Source: an uncultured Hyphomonadaceae bacterium (GTDB lineage Bacteria > Pseudomonadota > Alphaproteobacteria > Caulobacterales > Maricaulaceae). From it: a DNA stretch of 64,000 nt. The position numbers and the translations under genes are program-made. Shown piece after piece: positions 1-7,463 of this stretch. Below the pieces are notes generated by a model that was given only the letters and a program-made list of their open reading frames with translations, was not told where the DNA came from and did not search any database. Every line of letters begins with the position of its first letter. The stretch's first letter is position 1. Where the stretch lies: contig CAJXPX010000002.1 in assembly GCA_913058335.1 (NCBI GenBank), positions 1 to 64,000 of the forward strand, in the 5' to 3' direction.

Positions 1-137
1 ATTTATTTTATAAGGGATTGAGAAAGTTGGGCTTTTAAAATCAATAAGCGGGGATGAATGTCTGACCCTTTCTATTATTCCCCGATATAAATAGAGACGT
101 TTAACGGCCGTCTTACGGGCGGGTCTTCTCCCCCGTT

Positions 138-1088
138 TTAAGAACCCTTGAGTATAGCCTCAAAGGTTGCGTCACTAAGTGTATTCTTAAACTGTGCCCC
201 GGCAAAATTGTCGTTTTTCCAGACCAACCGGCACGTAAACCAATCGCCGTTCAAATCAATGCGGATTTTTCGCTGCCGTTTAATAAGCCCGTCATGTTTG
301 AATTTCAGACCCTTTTGCGTGATGTCGATGATCGTCATTTGATAGTGTTTTTTGCCGATTTTAAACGCTGCATCCCGATGGATAAGATGGCGGTGATCGC
401 GTAGCCGGGAACGTCTGGAGTATCTCCGTCCCGCATAAATCAGGGCTATGACAAGAAGCACCATTGAGAAGAATAAGAGGGGACGGCCCTTAATGTCGAG
501 GCTCGGCCCGTTGCTGATTGATTTTGGTAAAGTGCGGGGGCTGGCTTTCTCTGCTGACGGAATGTCTCCGGATGTGAGAGATGTCGAAAGGCCCTTTTCG
601 GTTTCGCTAGCTGAGAGGGCCTTACCCTTTCTAACTGTGTTATCATTATTTAGCGGTCCCTCTATTTCGTTTGCTATCTCGCTATTTGTACAATTCCAAT
701 ACCCATTAAGGGTCAGCAAACTTTGTGAAATTATAGCCGGGCTAGAGTCCTTCAAAATGCCCAGAGCCTCGTCATCATAACCCGCTCCCGCATGGGCGAC
801 GGCTTGCCGAAGATTAGATATATAAATAAAGAGCGCCCGGCTTTCGTCAGGGAAGGCCTCACGGAAAGGCTCGGGCTGAAGGGAAGGGAGGGAAATTCGG
901 GAGAGAGTTGTTTCTAACCCATATATAGTGTCGTCATATAGTGTTTCATTATCGAGGAATTTAGCACTGCGAAGAAGAGAAACTGTTTCCAGAACATCAT
1001 CCACATTTTCGCAGGCAGGCGTGGCTCCTGCGGACTGAAAAAAGCCCAAGAGTAAAGCGATGGATAGGATGAGACGGCAGGCAAACAT
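138..1088 (-). CDS. Membrane-anchored PilZ-like domain protein
   Basis: This 316-residue protein has a signal peptide (about residues 1-22), a mainly helical periplasmic part (about 25-195, with cysteines at 26 and 133), one membrane segment (about 203-220), a basic stop-transfer stretch and a C-terminal cytoplasmic PilZ-like domain (about 235-310). PilZ domains bind cyclic di-GMP through an RxxxR motif and a DxSxxG-type motif. Here arginines at 228-238 precede the domain and residues 255-260 read DITQKG, a near match with Thr for Ser. The layout suggests that a periplasmic input is coupled to second-messenger binding, which is inference. It lies 75 bases downstream of aroC on the same strand and may be co-transcribed. 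The periplasmic part is not recognised. Confidence 0.6.
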   Translation of the reverse strand: MFACRLILSIALLLGFFQSAGATPACENVDDVLETVSLLRSAKFLDNETLYDDTIYGLETTLSRISLPSLQPEPFREAFPDESRALFIYISNLRQAVAHAGAGYDDEALGILKDSSPAIISQSLLTLNGYWNCTNSEIANEIEGPLNNDNTVRKGKALSASETEKGLSTSLTSGDIPSAEKASPRTLPKSISNGPSLDIKGRPLLFFSMVLLVIALIYAGRRYSRRSRLRDHRHLIHRDAAFKIGKKHYQMTIIDITQKGLKFKHDGLIKRQRKIRIDLNGDWFTCRLVWKNDNFAGAQFKNTLSDATFEAILKGS

Positions 1089-1163
1089 GCCATCAGACTA
1101 GGCGCGATAAGTTAAATTAATGGGAATGGGCCGCGTTAAACTCAGTTTTTTGGAAGCTCTGAA

Positions 1164-2234
1164 TTAGCCTATCTGACCCCGATGCCGGAGCTTATGATCC
1201 GCGAGCACCACAGCCATCATGGCTTCGGCGACGGGAACGCCGCGTATGCCGACGCAGGGGTCATGGCGACCTTTGGTCTGGACGTCGATCTCTTCGCCTT
1301 TGGAGGTCACAGAGCGGGTCTTTTGCATCATGGAGGAGGTCGGCTTTATCGCAATGCGGCAAACGATTTCATCGCCATTGCTAATGCCGCCTAAAATCCC
1401 GCCGGATTTATTTGAGAGAAAGTCAGGGCCGTTTTCGCCGGCGCGCATTTCATCCGCGTTTTCGACGCCCGACATGGCGGCTGTTGCAAAGCCGGCGCCG
1501 ATTTCGACGCCTTTGGCCGCGTTGATGCTCATCATCCCCATGGCAAGGTCAGAATCGAGCTTGCCATAAATTGGCGCGCCCCAGCCAGCAGGCACGCCGG
1601 AGGCCCGGATTTCAAGCAGAGCGCCGACGGAATTGCCGTCTTTGCGGACTGAGTCGAGATAGCCTTCCCAGTCTTTGGCGGCTTGCGGGTCGGGACACCA
1701 AAACGGGTTTTGCGTTGTTTGCGCCCAATCCCAATTTTCAGGATTTATTTTTTTCTCTCCGATTTGCACAACCGCGCCGCGGATTTGAATCTTTTCGCCC
1801 AGAACTTTTCGCGCAACGGCGCCTGCCGCGACCCGGTTGGCCGTTTCGCGGGCAGAGCTACGCCCGCCGCCGCGATAATCGCGAATGCCGTATTTGGCGT
1901 CATAGGTCATATCCGCATGACCGGGGCGGTATCGGTCTTTGATGTCTGAATAATCGCGGGAACGTTGGTCGGTGTTCTCTATCATCAGAGAAATCGGTGT
2001 CCCCGTGGTTTGGCCGTCAAAGACTCCGGAGAGGATTTTGACCGCATCCGGTTCCCGTCTTTGGGTGACGAAACGCGATGTGCCGGGTTTGCGTTGATCG
2101 AGAAAGGTCTGGATGTCGGATTCGGTCAGGGAAAGGCGCGGCGGGCACCCGTCAATGACGCAGCCAATAGCCGGGCCGTGACTCTCGCCCCAAGTTGTAA
2201 ATCTAAAAAGTTGGCCGAATGTATTGTGTGACAT
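1164..2234 (-). CDS. aroC: Chorismate synthase
   Basis: Converts 5-enolpyruvylshikimate-3-phosphate to chorismate, the last step of the shikimate pathway, using reduced FMN in the cytoplasm. At 356 residues it has the usual family length. The N-terminal signature GESHGPAIG (residues 16-24), the central [12 protein letters not shown] segment and the C-terminal RHDPC...VAEAM region (about 323-340) are all present and collinear with the family. It starts with ATG and runs to a stop 75 bases before the PilZ-like gene. A 143-base divergent region separates it from the OmpA-like gene. Nothing unusual is visible. Confidence 0.97.
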   Translation of the reverse strand: MSHNTFGQLFRFTTWGESHGPAIGCVIDGCPPRLSLTESDIQTFLDQRKPGTSRFVTQRREPDAVKILSGVFDGQTTGTPISLMIENTDQRSRDYSDIKDRYRPGHADMTYDAKYGIRDYRGGGRSSARETANRVAAGAVARKVLGEKIQIRGAVVQIGEKKINPENWDWAQTTQNPFWCPDPQAAKDWEGYLDSVRKDGNSVGALLEIRASGVPAGWGAPIYGKLDSDLAMGMMSINAAKGVEIGAGFATAAMSGVENADEMRAGENGPDFLSNKSGGILGGISNGDEIVCRIAIKPTSSMMQKTRSVTSKGEEIDVQTKGRHDPCVGIRGVPVAEAMMAVVLADHKLRHRGQIG

Positions 2235-2377
2235 GAGGGCGTCTTAACGGGGTTTTTTCAACCGGGCTAGTCTTAAGGAAAGGCGAAATCGGGAACGATA
2301 TAGCGTTAAACGGGTTTAATCTTAAGTCCATGACGGGCTGAACTGAGCAAATTCTGATGTAAAGAGAGAGAGAATTC

Positions 2378-2815
2378 ATGAAACATATTCTGACCGCAAC
2401 TGCCGCCCTGTCGCTTGCCCTTGGCTTGAGCGCCTGTGCGACGATGAAAGATAAAATGGGTATGGAGGGCACTGAAGCCTGCGCCGCCCAGAGCTACGCT
2501 GTCTTCTTTGACACTGGAAGCGCCGATTTTGACGAGTCCGCTTCAGGCGTTCTGGACAATATTGCGATGGCCTATCAGGGCTGTGATGTGGCCCAGCTTG
2601 AAATTCTCGGCTATGCCGATTCCGTTGGCACAAGTGAAGCCAATCTTGAGCTTTCGGATAATCGCGCCGAAGCCGTTTTAGGCGCTTTGGAAGAGCGGGA
2701 CGTTTTGGCGAACCGCGTTCGGATCGTACCAATGGGCGACAGAACCGCTCCTGTAAAAGGTGAGTCTAACCCGTTTGAGCGCCGCGCTGTCGTGCGTTTG
2801 AATTCTGACTTTTAA
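2378..2815 (+). CDS. OmpA-family lipoprotein
   Basis: A 145-residue lipoprotein with a lipobox ending LSAC (Cys20) after a hydrophobic signal, followed by a single OmpA C-terminal domain (about 45-143). The stretch SYAVFFDTGSADFDESA opens the domain, and LELSDNRAEAVLGAL carries the conserved Asp/Arg side chains used by Pal/OmpA domains to hold diaminopimelate of peptidoglycan. It probably tethers the outer membrane to the cell wall. It is shorter than Pal and has no Tol genes around it, so it is not called pal. A GAGAGAGA purine tract at 2365-2372 precedes the ATG, and a strong terminator follows 14 bases after the stop. Confidence 0.85.
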   Translation: MKHILTATAALSLALGLSACATMKDKMGMEGTEACAAQSYAVFFDTGSADFDESASGVLDNIAMAYQGCDVAQLEILGYADSVGTSEANLELSDNRAEAVLGALEERDVLANRVRIVPMGDRTAPVKGESNPFERRAVVRLNSDF

Positions 2816-2829
2816 AAGACGATAAAGTA

Positions 2830-2857
2830 AAAAAACGGGCTTAAGGGCCCGTTTTTT
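2830..2857. terminator. Bidirectional intrinsic terminator
   Basis: Stem ACGGGC (2835-2840) pairs with GCCCGT (2847-2852) around a short loop. An A-run lies on the left and a T-run on the right, so it can act in both directions. It sits between the convergent OmpA-like and J-domain genes. Confidence 0.85.
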
Positions 2858-2900
2858 CATTACCTAATACCGTTTTTTTATAGTTTCTCGGCTCTAGACC

Positions 2901-3116
2901 TTAAAACGCTCTGGCGCCCGCTCTGACGCGAATGGATTGCGGCGCTGGGGGAATAAGGGTTTCATAAGCCGCTTTGGCTTGAAGGAAAGCCTGCATATTT
3001 GAATAAGGGCTGTCGGGATGAAAAAATTTGGCCTTTTTGCGCCATGCGGCTCTAATATCGGCTTCACGGGCGCCCATCGGAAGTCCTAATGTCATCATAG
3101 CTTGCTGGCGGGTCAT
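2901..3116 (-). CDS. Small J-domain protein
   Basis: A 71-residue protein that is essentially one J domain. Helix II is basic (AAWRKKAKFF), the HPD tripeptide is at residues 33-35, and helix III contains FLQAKAAYETL. J domains stimulate the ATPase of DnaK-type Hsp70 chaperones. It lacks the Gly/Phe region, zinc finger and C-terminal substrate-binding domains of DnaJ, so it is a minimal co-chaperone whose client is unknown. It is transcribed divergently from pdxH across 179 bases that contain a candidate CtrA half-site. An AGGAGGC purine stretch lies just upstream of the ATG. Confidence 0.8.
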   Translation of the reverse strand: MTRQQAMMTLGLPMGAREADIRAAWRKKAKFFHPDSPYSNMQAFLQAKAAYETLIPPAPQSIRVRAGARAF

Positions 3117-3198
3117 TAATGGAGCCTCCTTTATTTTTTATTATCCCTAACAGAGGGTTTATATGTGACGGGAAGTGGTTAATAACGCCTTATAGAGC

Positions 3199-3206
3199 AT
3201 GGTTAA
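3199..3206 (-). promoter_or_regulatory. Candidate CtrA half-site
   Basis: The octamer ATGGTTAA (reverse complement TTAACCAT) matches the CtrA half-site known from Caulobacter. It lies in the divergent J-domain/pdxH intergenic region. The motif is short, so a chance match is possible; two more copies occur in other intergenic regions of this window. Confidence 0.25.
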
Positions 3207-3295
3207 TTTTGCCTTTCCGGAAGAATAATTTTGATAATTTTCCAATTTTCGGAAAGACTGTTTGAACTTTCGCCCAAGAGAACTGAAACGCATTC

Positions 3296-3955
3296 ATGGC
3301 CCCGTCTAATACCGTTATTCCCGCCACGCCCTCGGATAAGAAATACTCTGAGTCGGAGGTTGCCGAGCTTGAGTGGCTTGAGGCGGATGACCCGATTGCA
3401 TTGTCCTTATCGTGGCTGGCTCAGGCGGCAGAAACCGAGCCGGCTGACTCTAATGCAATGTCTCTTTCAACGGTTGACGAAAATGGTCTACCTGATGCGC
3501 GTATCGTCTTGCTCAAAGGGTTGGATGAGCGGGGTTTTGTTTTTTACACCAATGGAGAAAGCGCTAAAGCTCAACAACTGCGCGGCGGTAAGGCGGCGCT
3601 GTGTTTTCACTGGAAAAGCCAGAAGCGTCAACTTCGGGTGAGGGGCTCTGTCAGTCCTGTCTCGGCCGAAGAATCAGATGCCTATTTCGCCCAACGGGCC
3701 CGGGGCTCACGCCTTGGCGCCTGGGCTTCTGATCAATCCCGCCCTGTTTTGGACCGCCCCACGATGATTAAACGCGTCGAGGAGGTCGAACACAGATTTG
3801 AGGGGCGAGACGTGCCCCGGCCGCCGCATTGGTATGGCTGGCGCGTCCATCCGGAGGCTATTGAGTTTTGGCAGGATGGAGCGTTTCGCCTGCATGATCG
3901 TATAGTCTTTACGCCTTCCGAAGAGGGCTGGACGAAAACGCGGCTCTATCCGTAA
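3296..3955 (+). CDS. pdxH: Pyridoxamine 5'-phosphate oxidase
   Basis: An FMN-dependent cytoplasmic oxidase that makes pyridoxal 5'-phosphate from pyridoxine or pyridoxamine 5'-phosphate. It has 219 residues, typical of the family. Recognisable segments are AMSLSTVDENGLPDARIVLLKG (FMN-binding start of the split barrel), the FHWKSQKRQLRVRG strand, the SRLGAWASDQSRP motif, RPPHWYGWRV and the diagnostic C-terminal RLYP. The start gives an N-terminal tail of normal length. The next gene begins 8 bases after the stop and is probably co-transcribed. Confidence 0.96.
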   Translation: MAPSNTVIPATPSDKKYSESEVAELEWLEADDPIALSLSWLAQAAETEPADSNAMSLSTVDENGLPDARIVLLKGLDERGFVFYTNGESAKAQQLRGGKAALCFHWKSQKRQLRVRGSVSPVSAEESDAYFAQRARGSRLGAWASDQSRPVLDRPTMIKRVEEVEHRFEGRDVPRPPHWYGWRVHPEAIEFWQDGAFRLHDRIVFTPSEEGWTKTRLYP

Positions 3956-3963
3956 GGGAAACG

Positions 3964-4422
3964 ATGGAAGGCTTCTTCATAATTCTTGTCTTTATTCTGA
4001 TCGCCTTTGGTTTCGTGATCAGCAAAGGAACCGGCGCTCCGTCGCCAGCGGGGAGCAAAAACGCAGCCCATGATATTCCATCCACGCTTCGGGCAAAATG
4101 GAATGCCGAGGACGCCTCAGCTCGCCAGCGGAGAGTGACCTCTGATAAGGAAAAAGATGCGCCGGAGCGGAAACCAGCTATATCGCGCGATGAACGGGAG
4201 CAGGAGGAAGAAACCCGGCGGCAATCGCGACGCGATGATCACCGAACAAAAGCCCAGAGAAAAGCGATGGCAAAGCTCGGACGAGGCGAGCCAAGCGATC
4301 AAAATCCGAACCGCCGACACGATTGGGGGCAGCGAGGACATTTAAGCGGCGGGTGGCTGACACCGGCTATTATCAGCCTGTTGAGTGCAGGCGCCGTCGC
4401 GGCGTTGTTTGCCAGCAGTTAA
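3964..4422 (+). CDS. Hypothetical protein with terminal membrane segments
   Basis: A 152-residue protein that I do not recognise. A hydrophobic segment at about 3-20 and another at about 131-150 flank a strongly charged, Arg/Lys/Glu-rich middle (about 35-128) that is probably disordered or coiled. Both ends would anchor in the inner membrane, with the basic linker probably cytoplasmic. It follows pdxH by 8 bases and precedes the DUF1499 gene by 32 bases, so it is probably part of one transcript. No function can be assigned. Confidence 0.6.
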   Translation: MEGFFIILVFILIAFGFVISKGTGAPSPAGSKNAAHDIPSTLRAKWNAEDASARQRRVTSDKEKDAPERKPAISRDEREQEEETRRQSRRDDHRTKAQRKAMAKLGRGEPSDQNPNRRHDWGQRGHLSGGWLTPAIISLLSAGAVAALFASS

Positions 4423-4454
4423 AGCGCTAAAGAAATTTAAATAAAGGAGGTCGT

Positions 4455-5357
4455 ATGACCCAGAACGATAATTCGGCTCCGGAAGAAAATCCGATCCCTA
4501 AACGAAAACCAGCACAGCAGACCTCTATGTCTGTTCCGTCTCCGAAAGAAACCGGACAAAAGCGGCGCAATATTCGCAAATGGGTCTTACGCGTATCATT
4601 GGCTTTGACAATTCTCGGTCCCTTGATTTTCATCCTTGCAGCCATCGGCCATAAAATCGGATTATTCAGTTTAGGGTTTAGTTTGGGAACGCTGACACGC
4701 GGAATTGGCCCAAATGTTCTGATAGCCGGATTGATAGTGTCGATCTTGGCGTTAATCCTTGCCATTATTATAAAGCCAAAAAAAGGTATTCTAATCGGAA
4801 TAGTCGGCATTTTAGTGCCGGTGATAGGCATGGGATATGGCATTCAGGTGAAGAATAAGGCGCAACGATTGCCCTTTATCCATGACATCACGACAGACAC
4901 GCAAAATGTCCCGCAATTCGGGCCAGAGATTATGGCCGAGCGCGCCAAAACCGAGGGCGTTAACACGACGGACTATGCCGGAAAAATGGCAAGATCTCAG
5001 GACGCGCAAGGCAATGAAACGCAATCCCTTGTTTCTGTGCTTCAAACCCGCGGCTATCCGGACATCCGCTCTATTGTCGTGAGCGATGAAAAAGACGCGG
5101 CTTTTGCCAAAGCAGAAGCCGCCGCAAGGCAAATGGGGTGGAAAATCAAAGCCATAAATCCGGACGCCGGAACCATTGAGGCAACAGACACGACGTTCTG
5201 GTATGGATTTAAGGACGACGTCATTATACGTCTTCGTAATTCCGAAGGCGGGGGCACCTTGGTCGATATACGGTCAATTTCTCGTATTGGGGGCTCAGAC
5301 CTTGGAAAAAATGCCGAGCGGGTGCACAGTTTCCTGGATCTTATGAAACAGGCCTAA
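4455..5357 (+). CDS. DUF1499 family membrane protein
   Basis: A 300-residue protein with a disordered Pro/Lys-rich N-terminus (1-42), three predicted membrane helices (about 44-64, 86-107 and 110-130) and a C-terminal DUF1499 domain (about 140-298). Typical DUF1499 features are VLQTRGYPDI, the segment ending TFWYGFKDDVIIRLR and the closing VDIRSISRIGGSDLGKNAERV. The biochemical role of DUF1499 is not established. A good Shine-Dalgarno (AAAGGAGG) precedes the ATG. Its stop codon overlaps that of the convergent MBL-fold gene by three bases, and no terminator lies between them. Confidence 0.85.
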   Translation: MTQNDNSAPEENPIPKRKPAQQTSMSVPSPKETGQKRRNIRKWVLRVSLALTILGPLIFILAAIGHKIGLFSLGFSLGTLTRGIGPNVLIAGLIVSILALILAIIIKPKKGILIGIVGILVPVIGMGYGIQVKNKAQRLPFIHDITTDTQNVPQFGPEIMAERAKTEGVNTTDYAGKMARSQDAQGNETQSLVSVLQTRGYPDIRSIVVSDEKDAAFAKAEAAARQMGWKIKAINPDAGTIEATDTTFWYGFKDDVIIRLRNSEGGGTLVDIRSISRIGGSDLGKNAERVHSFLDLMKQA

Positions 5358-6250
5358 GCGGGGTAGTAGCTCTGCTTCAAACCATCCGGCCCGTCAGCTT
5401 TGACCCGACCGTCTTGGCGCATATGGATGATATGCGACAGGACGCTGTGGGCGGCGGCCGGGTGAAGACGTTTATCAACAGCCGCATAGAGCTTTTCGAC
5501 AATGGCAAATATGTCTGTTAGCCCGCTTTGCAAGGCGTCGGTAATTTGAGCTTCCCGGGCCAAGCGGTGGTCGATATAGGCTTTTACAAAGACATCGACA
5601 TCCTTAATGGCCGGACCATGGGTTGGACGTAAAATATCAAAATGGCGATCATAAACACGGCGCAGACTGTTCAGATAATCGCCCATATCTCCGTCAGGCG
5701 GGCTGACCACACTGGTTGACCACCCCATAATATGGTCGCCGGAGAAAAGCGTGTTTTCTTCCTTAAGATCATAGCAAAGATGATTGGACGTGTGTCCCGG
5801 CGTGTGGATGGCTTCGATCGTCCATCCGTCGCCTTTTATGAGTTTGCCGTCACGGATTTCGACGTCCGGTTTGAACGTAAGGTCATCCCCGGCTTCCAAC
5901 CGAACTTCTTCGGCCTGAGGGGTCCGGGGTTGCAGGCCATAGCCATAAACCAAGCAGTTATGGGCATGAGCCAGAGGTTGGGCCAAAGGGGAGTGGTCTA
6001 TGTGGTGATGCGTCACCAGCACATGAGTAACCCTACGCCCGGTCAAGGCTTTATCTAGCGCCGCTTTATGCGCCGGTATATCGGGACCGGGATCTATGAC
6101 AGCGACATTTTGGTCGCCCACAATAAAGACGCCTGTGCCGGTGTAAGTGAAAGGGCCTGGATTATCGGCGACTACGCGCTGGACCATTGGGCTGAGTTGA
6201 TCACAACGCCCATACTCAAAGTCAAAATTTCGAATAAATGGTATCGACAC
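5354..6250 (-). CDS. MBL-fold metallo-hydrolase
   Basis: A 298-residue metallo-beta-lactamase-fold hydrolase. The metal-binding motif HHHIDH is at 81-86, followed by a His in HTPGHTSNH, the bridging Asp in FSGDHIMGWSTSVVSPPDGD and a His in RPTHGPAI. The C-terminal part (about 235-295) looks like the winged-helix tail of LACTB2-type proteins. The substrate cannot be told from sequence; relatives act on RNA or thioesters. The start is GTG with AAGGGGA upstream. The ATP-grasp-like gene ends 13 bases before this start, so the two are likely one operon. Confidence 0.88.
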   Translation of the reverse strand: MSIPFIRNFDFEYGRCDQLSPMVQRVVADNPGPFTYTGTGVFIVGDQNVAVIDPGPDIPAHKAALDKALTGRRVTHVLVTHHHIDHSPLAQPLAHAHNCLVYGYGLQPRTPQAEEVRLEAGDDLTFKPDVEIRDGKLIKGDGWTIEAIHTPGHTSNHLCYDLKEENTLFSGDHIMGWSTSVVSPPDGDMGDYLNSLRRVYDRHFDILRPTHGPAIKDVDVFVKAYIDHRLAREAQITDALQSGLTDIFAIVEKLYAAVDKRLHPAAAHSVLSHIIHMRQDGRVKADGPDGLKQSYYPA

Positions 6251-6263
6251 CGATCTTCCCCTT

Positions 6264-7184
6264 TTAAGAGCTGTCTAGGGCAGGGGGATAATGAAAATCA
6301 ACCGCCTCGCGTAAAGCGAGCCCCAATATCTGCGTAGACCGTAATTTTTCGTTTAAGGGCAAAGCGAGAGGAGGTCCCATATCTGTTTTGTTCACATCGA
6401 CAATATATATTTTGCCGTCCTCTGCATTCCGTAAGATATCAAGACCGCCCCAGTCCAGATTCATTTTTTGACAAAATTGTGAAACCTTCGTCAGTTCTTC
6501 AGGGGAGAGGTGGTCTAGTGTCTCGGCCAAACGGCATCGACAATTCGTATTGGAAAACCGGGTTTTCACCGGTCGTTCCTTTACGTAGATCAGCGGAATT
6601 TTTCCAAAAAGGGTGACGGCCCGTAAATCCACAACTGTGCCGTCCGGCGTTTCGGTCCGAATAAGCTTTTGATAGACCCATCCCTGCTGCGGCTCGCAGT
6701 TTTCTGTACTGACATAGCCGTCATGGCGGCCGTTAATTTCGGATTTACAAATAAAAGGCGGAGGAGAGGTGCGCGGATCGACCTCGAGCGGATAGCCGAA
6801 CACCTCTTTGAAAACGAAAGCGACTTTGCTTTTGCTGATATTAGTGCAGTCCCGGTTCAGCCCGGCAGGCGCCTCTGCCTCATCGGGCAGATAGGTTTGG
6901 TCTTTGAAATAGACATGGATATCGGCAAGGGCATCCGGCCCCGACGCCTTGAGCCCCGCTTGCCGCATCGCCCCCCAGAGGAGATAATGCGGCTGCACCG
7001 CCCGCGGATGGCAAGCCACTCTGCGTTTCGGTTTTTGAACAATGATCGGTGTTTTTTGCTCTGCCTGATAATATTTCCACCAAACCCGCAAGTCCTGCAA
7101 TAAGGCATAGTTAAACGGAACAAAAGCTCCGGTTTCACGCACCAAAACGCCGCGAATCGACCATTTCAAGTCAGTCGGTTTCAT
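6264..7184 (-). CDS. Hypothetical ATP-grasp-like protein
   Basis: About 306 residues when started at the ATG at 7184. An in-frame TTG at 7277 would add 31 residues that look non-conserved, and neither start has a clear Shine-Dalgarno. The C-terminal third resembles an ATP-grasp active-site region: LDWGGLDILRN followed by KIYIVDVNKTDMGPP, where the Asp and Asn would bind magnesium. The rest is not recognisable. A cysteine in the DCTN segment and two in the NTNCRCR stretch are notable. It is coupled upstream of the MBL-fold gene. ATP-grasp enzymes ligate a carboxylate to an amine or thiol; the substrates here are unknown. Confidence 0.55.
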   Translation of the reverse strand: MKPTDLKWSIRGVLVRETGAFVPFNYALLQDLRVWWKYYQAEQKTPIIVQKPKRRVACHPRAVQPHYLLWGAMRQAGLKASGPDALADIHVYFKDQTYLPDEAEAPAGLNRDCTNISKSKVAFVFKEVFGYPLEVDPRTSPPPFICKSEINGRHDGYVSTENCEPQQGWVYQKLIRTETPDGTVVDLRAVTLFGKIPLIYVKERPVKTRFSNTNCRCRLAETLDHLSPEELTKVSQFCQKMNLDWGGLDILRNAEDGKIYIVDVNKTDMGPPLALPLNEKLRSTQILGLALREAVDFHYPPALDSS

Positions 7185-7310
7185 GGGGGAGGGGGCTAAA
7201 GGAGATTGCGGGGATGCGAAAGTTCTAATTCTAAAAAGAAAAGATCGAAAATTTACTAAACAGTTTAAAACAGGCAAATCTTAGGTGACCTATAAACCAT
7301 CGTTCAGTGA

Positions 7311-7340
7311 CAATTTTGCAACAATTTTGCAACAATTTTG
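7311..7340 (+). repeat. 11-bp tandem repeat
   Basis: CAATTTTGCAA occurs twice back to back (7311-7321 and 7322-7332), followed by an 8-base partial copy (7333-7340). It lies about 125 bases upstream of the TonB-dependent receptor start. The 11-bp period equals about one helical turn, so it could be a regulator-binding array, or simple replication slippage. Confidence 0.6.
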
Positions 7341-7463
7341 GAGAGAATAGAATGCTTCTGTATTTTTGTTCATTTAAGCTCTTGAGTGTTCTTCATTAAT
7401 AGATTTTAATGGACGGTAATGCAGGCCTCCTGCGCAAATCAAACCAGTCCGAAGGGGTTTATA

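Noticed and set aside
1-137. Possible RNA gene or promoter at the left edge
   Set aside because: AT-rich sequence with no stable fold or motif that I could support; it lies downstream of the PilZ-like gene.
448-780. Plus-strand ORF of 110 codons
   Set aside because: Lies entirely antisense to the PilZ-like gene, which has a signal peptide, membrane helix and recognisable domain.
3231-3641. Plus-strand ORF of 136 codons overlapping pdxH
   Set aside because: Out-of-frame shadow of pdxH with low-complexity translation.
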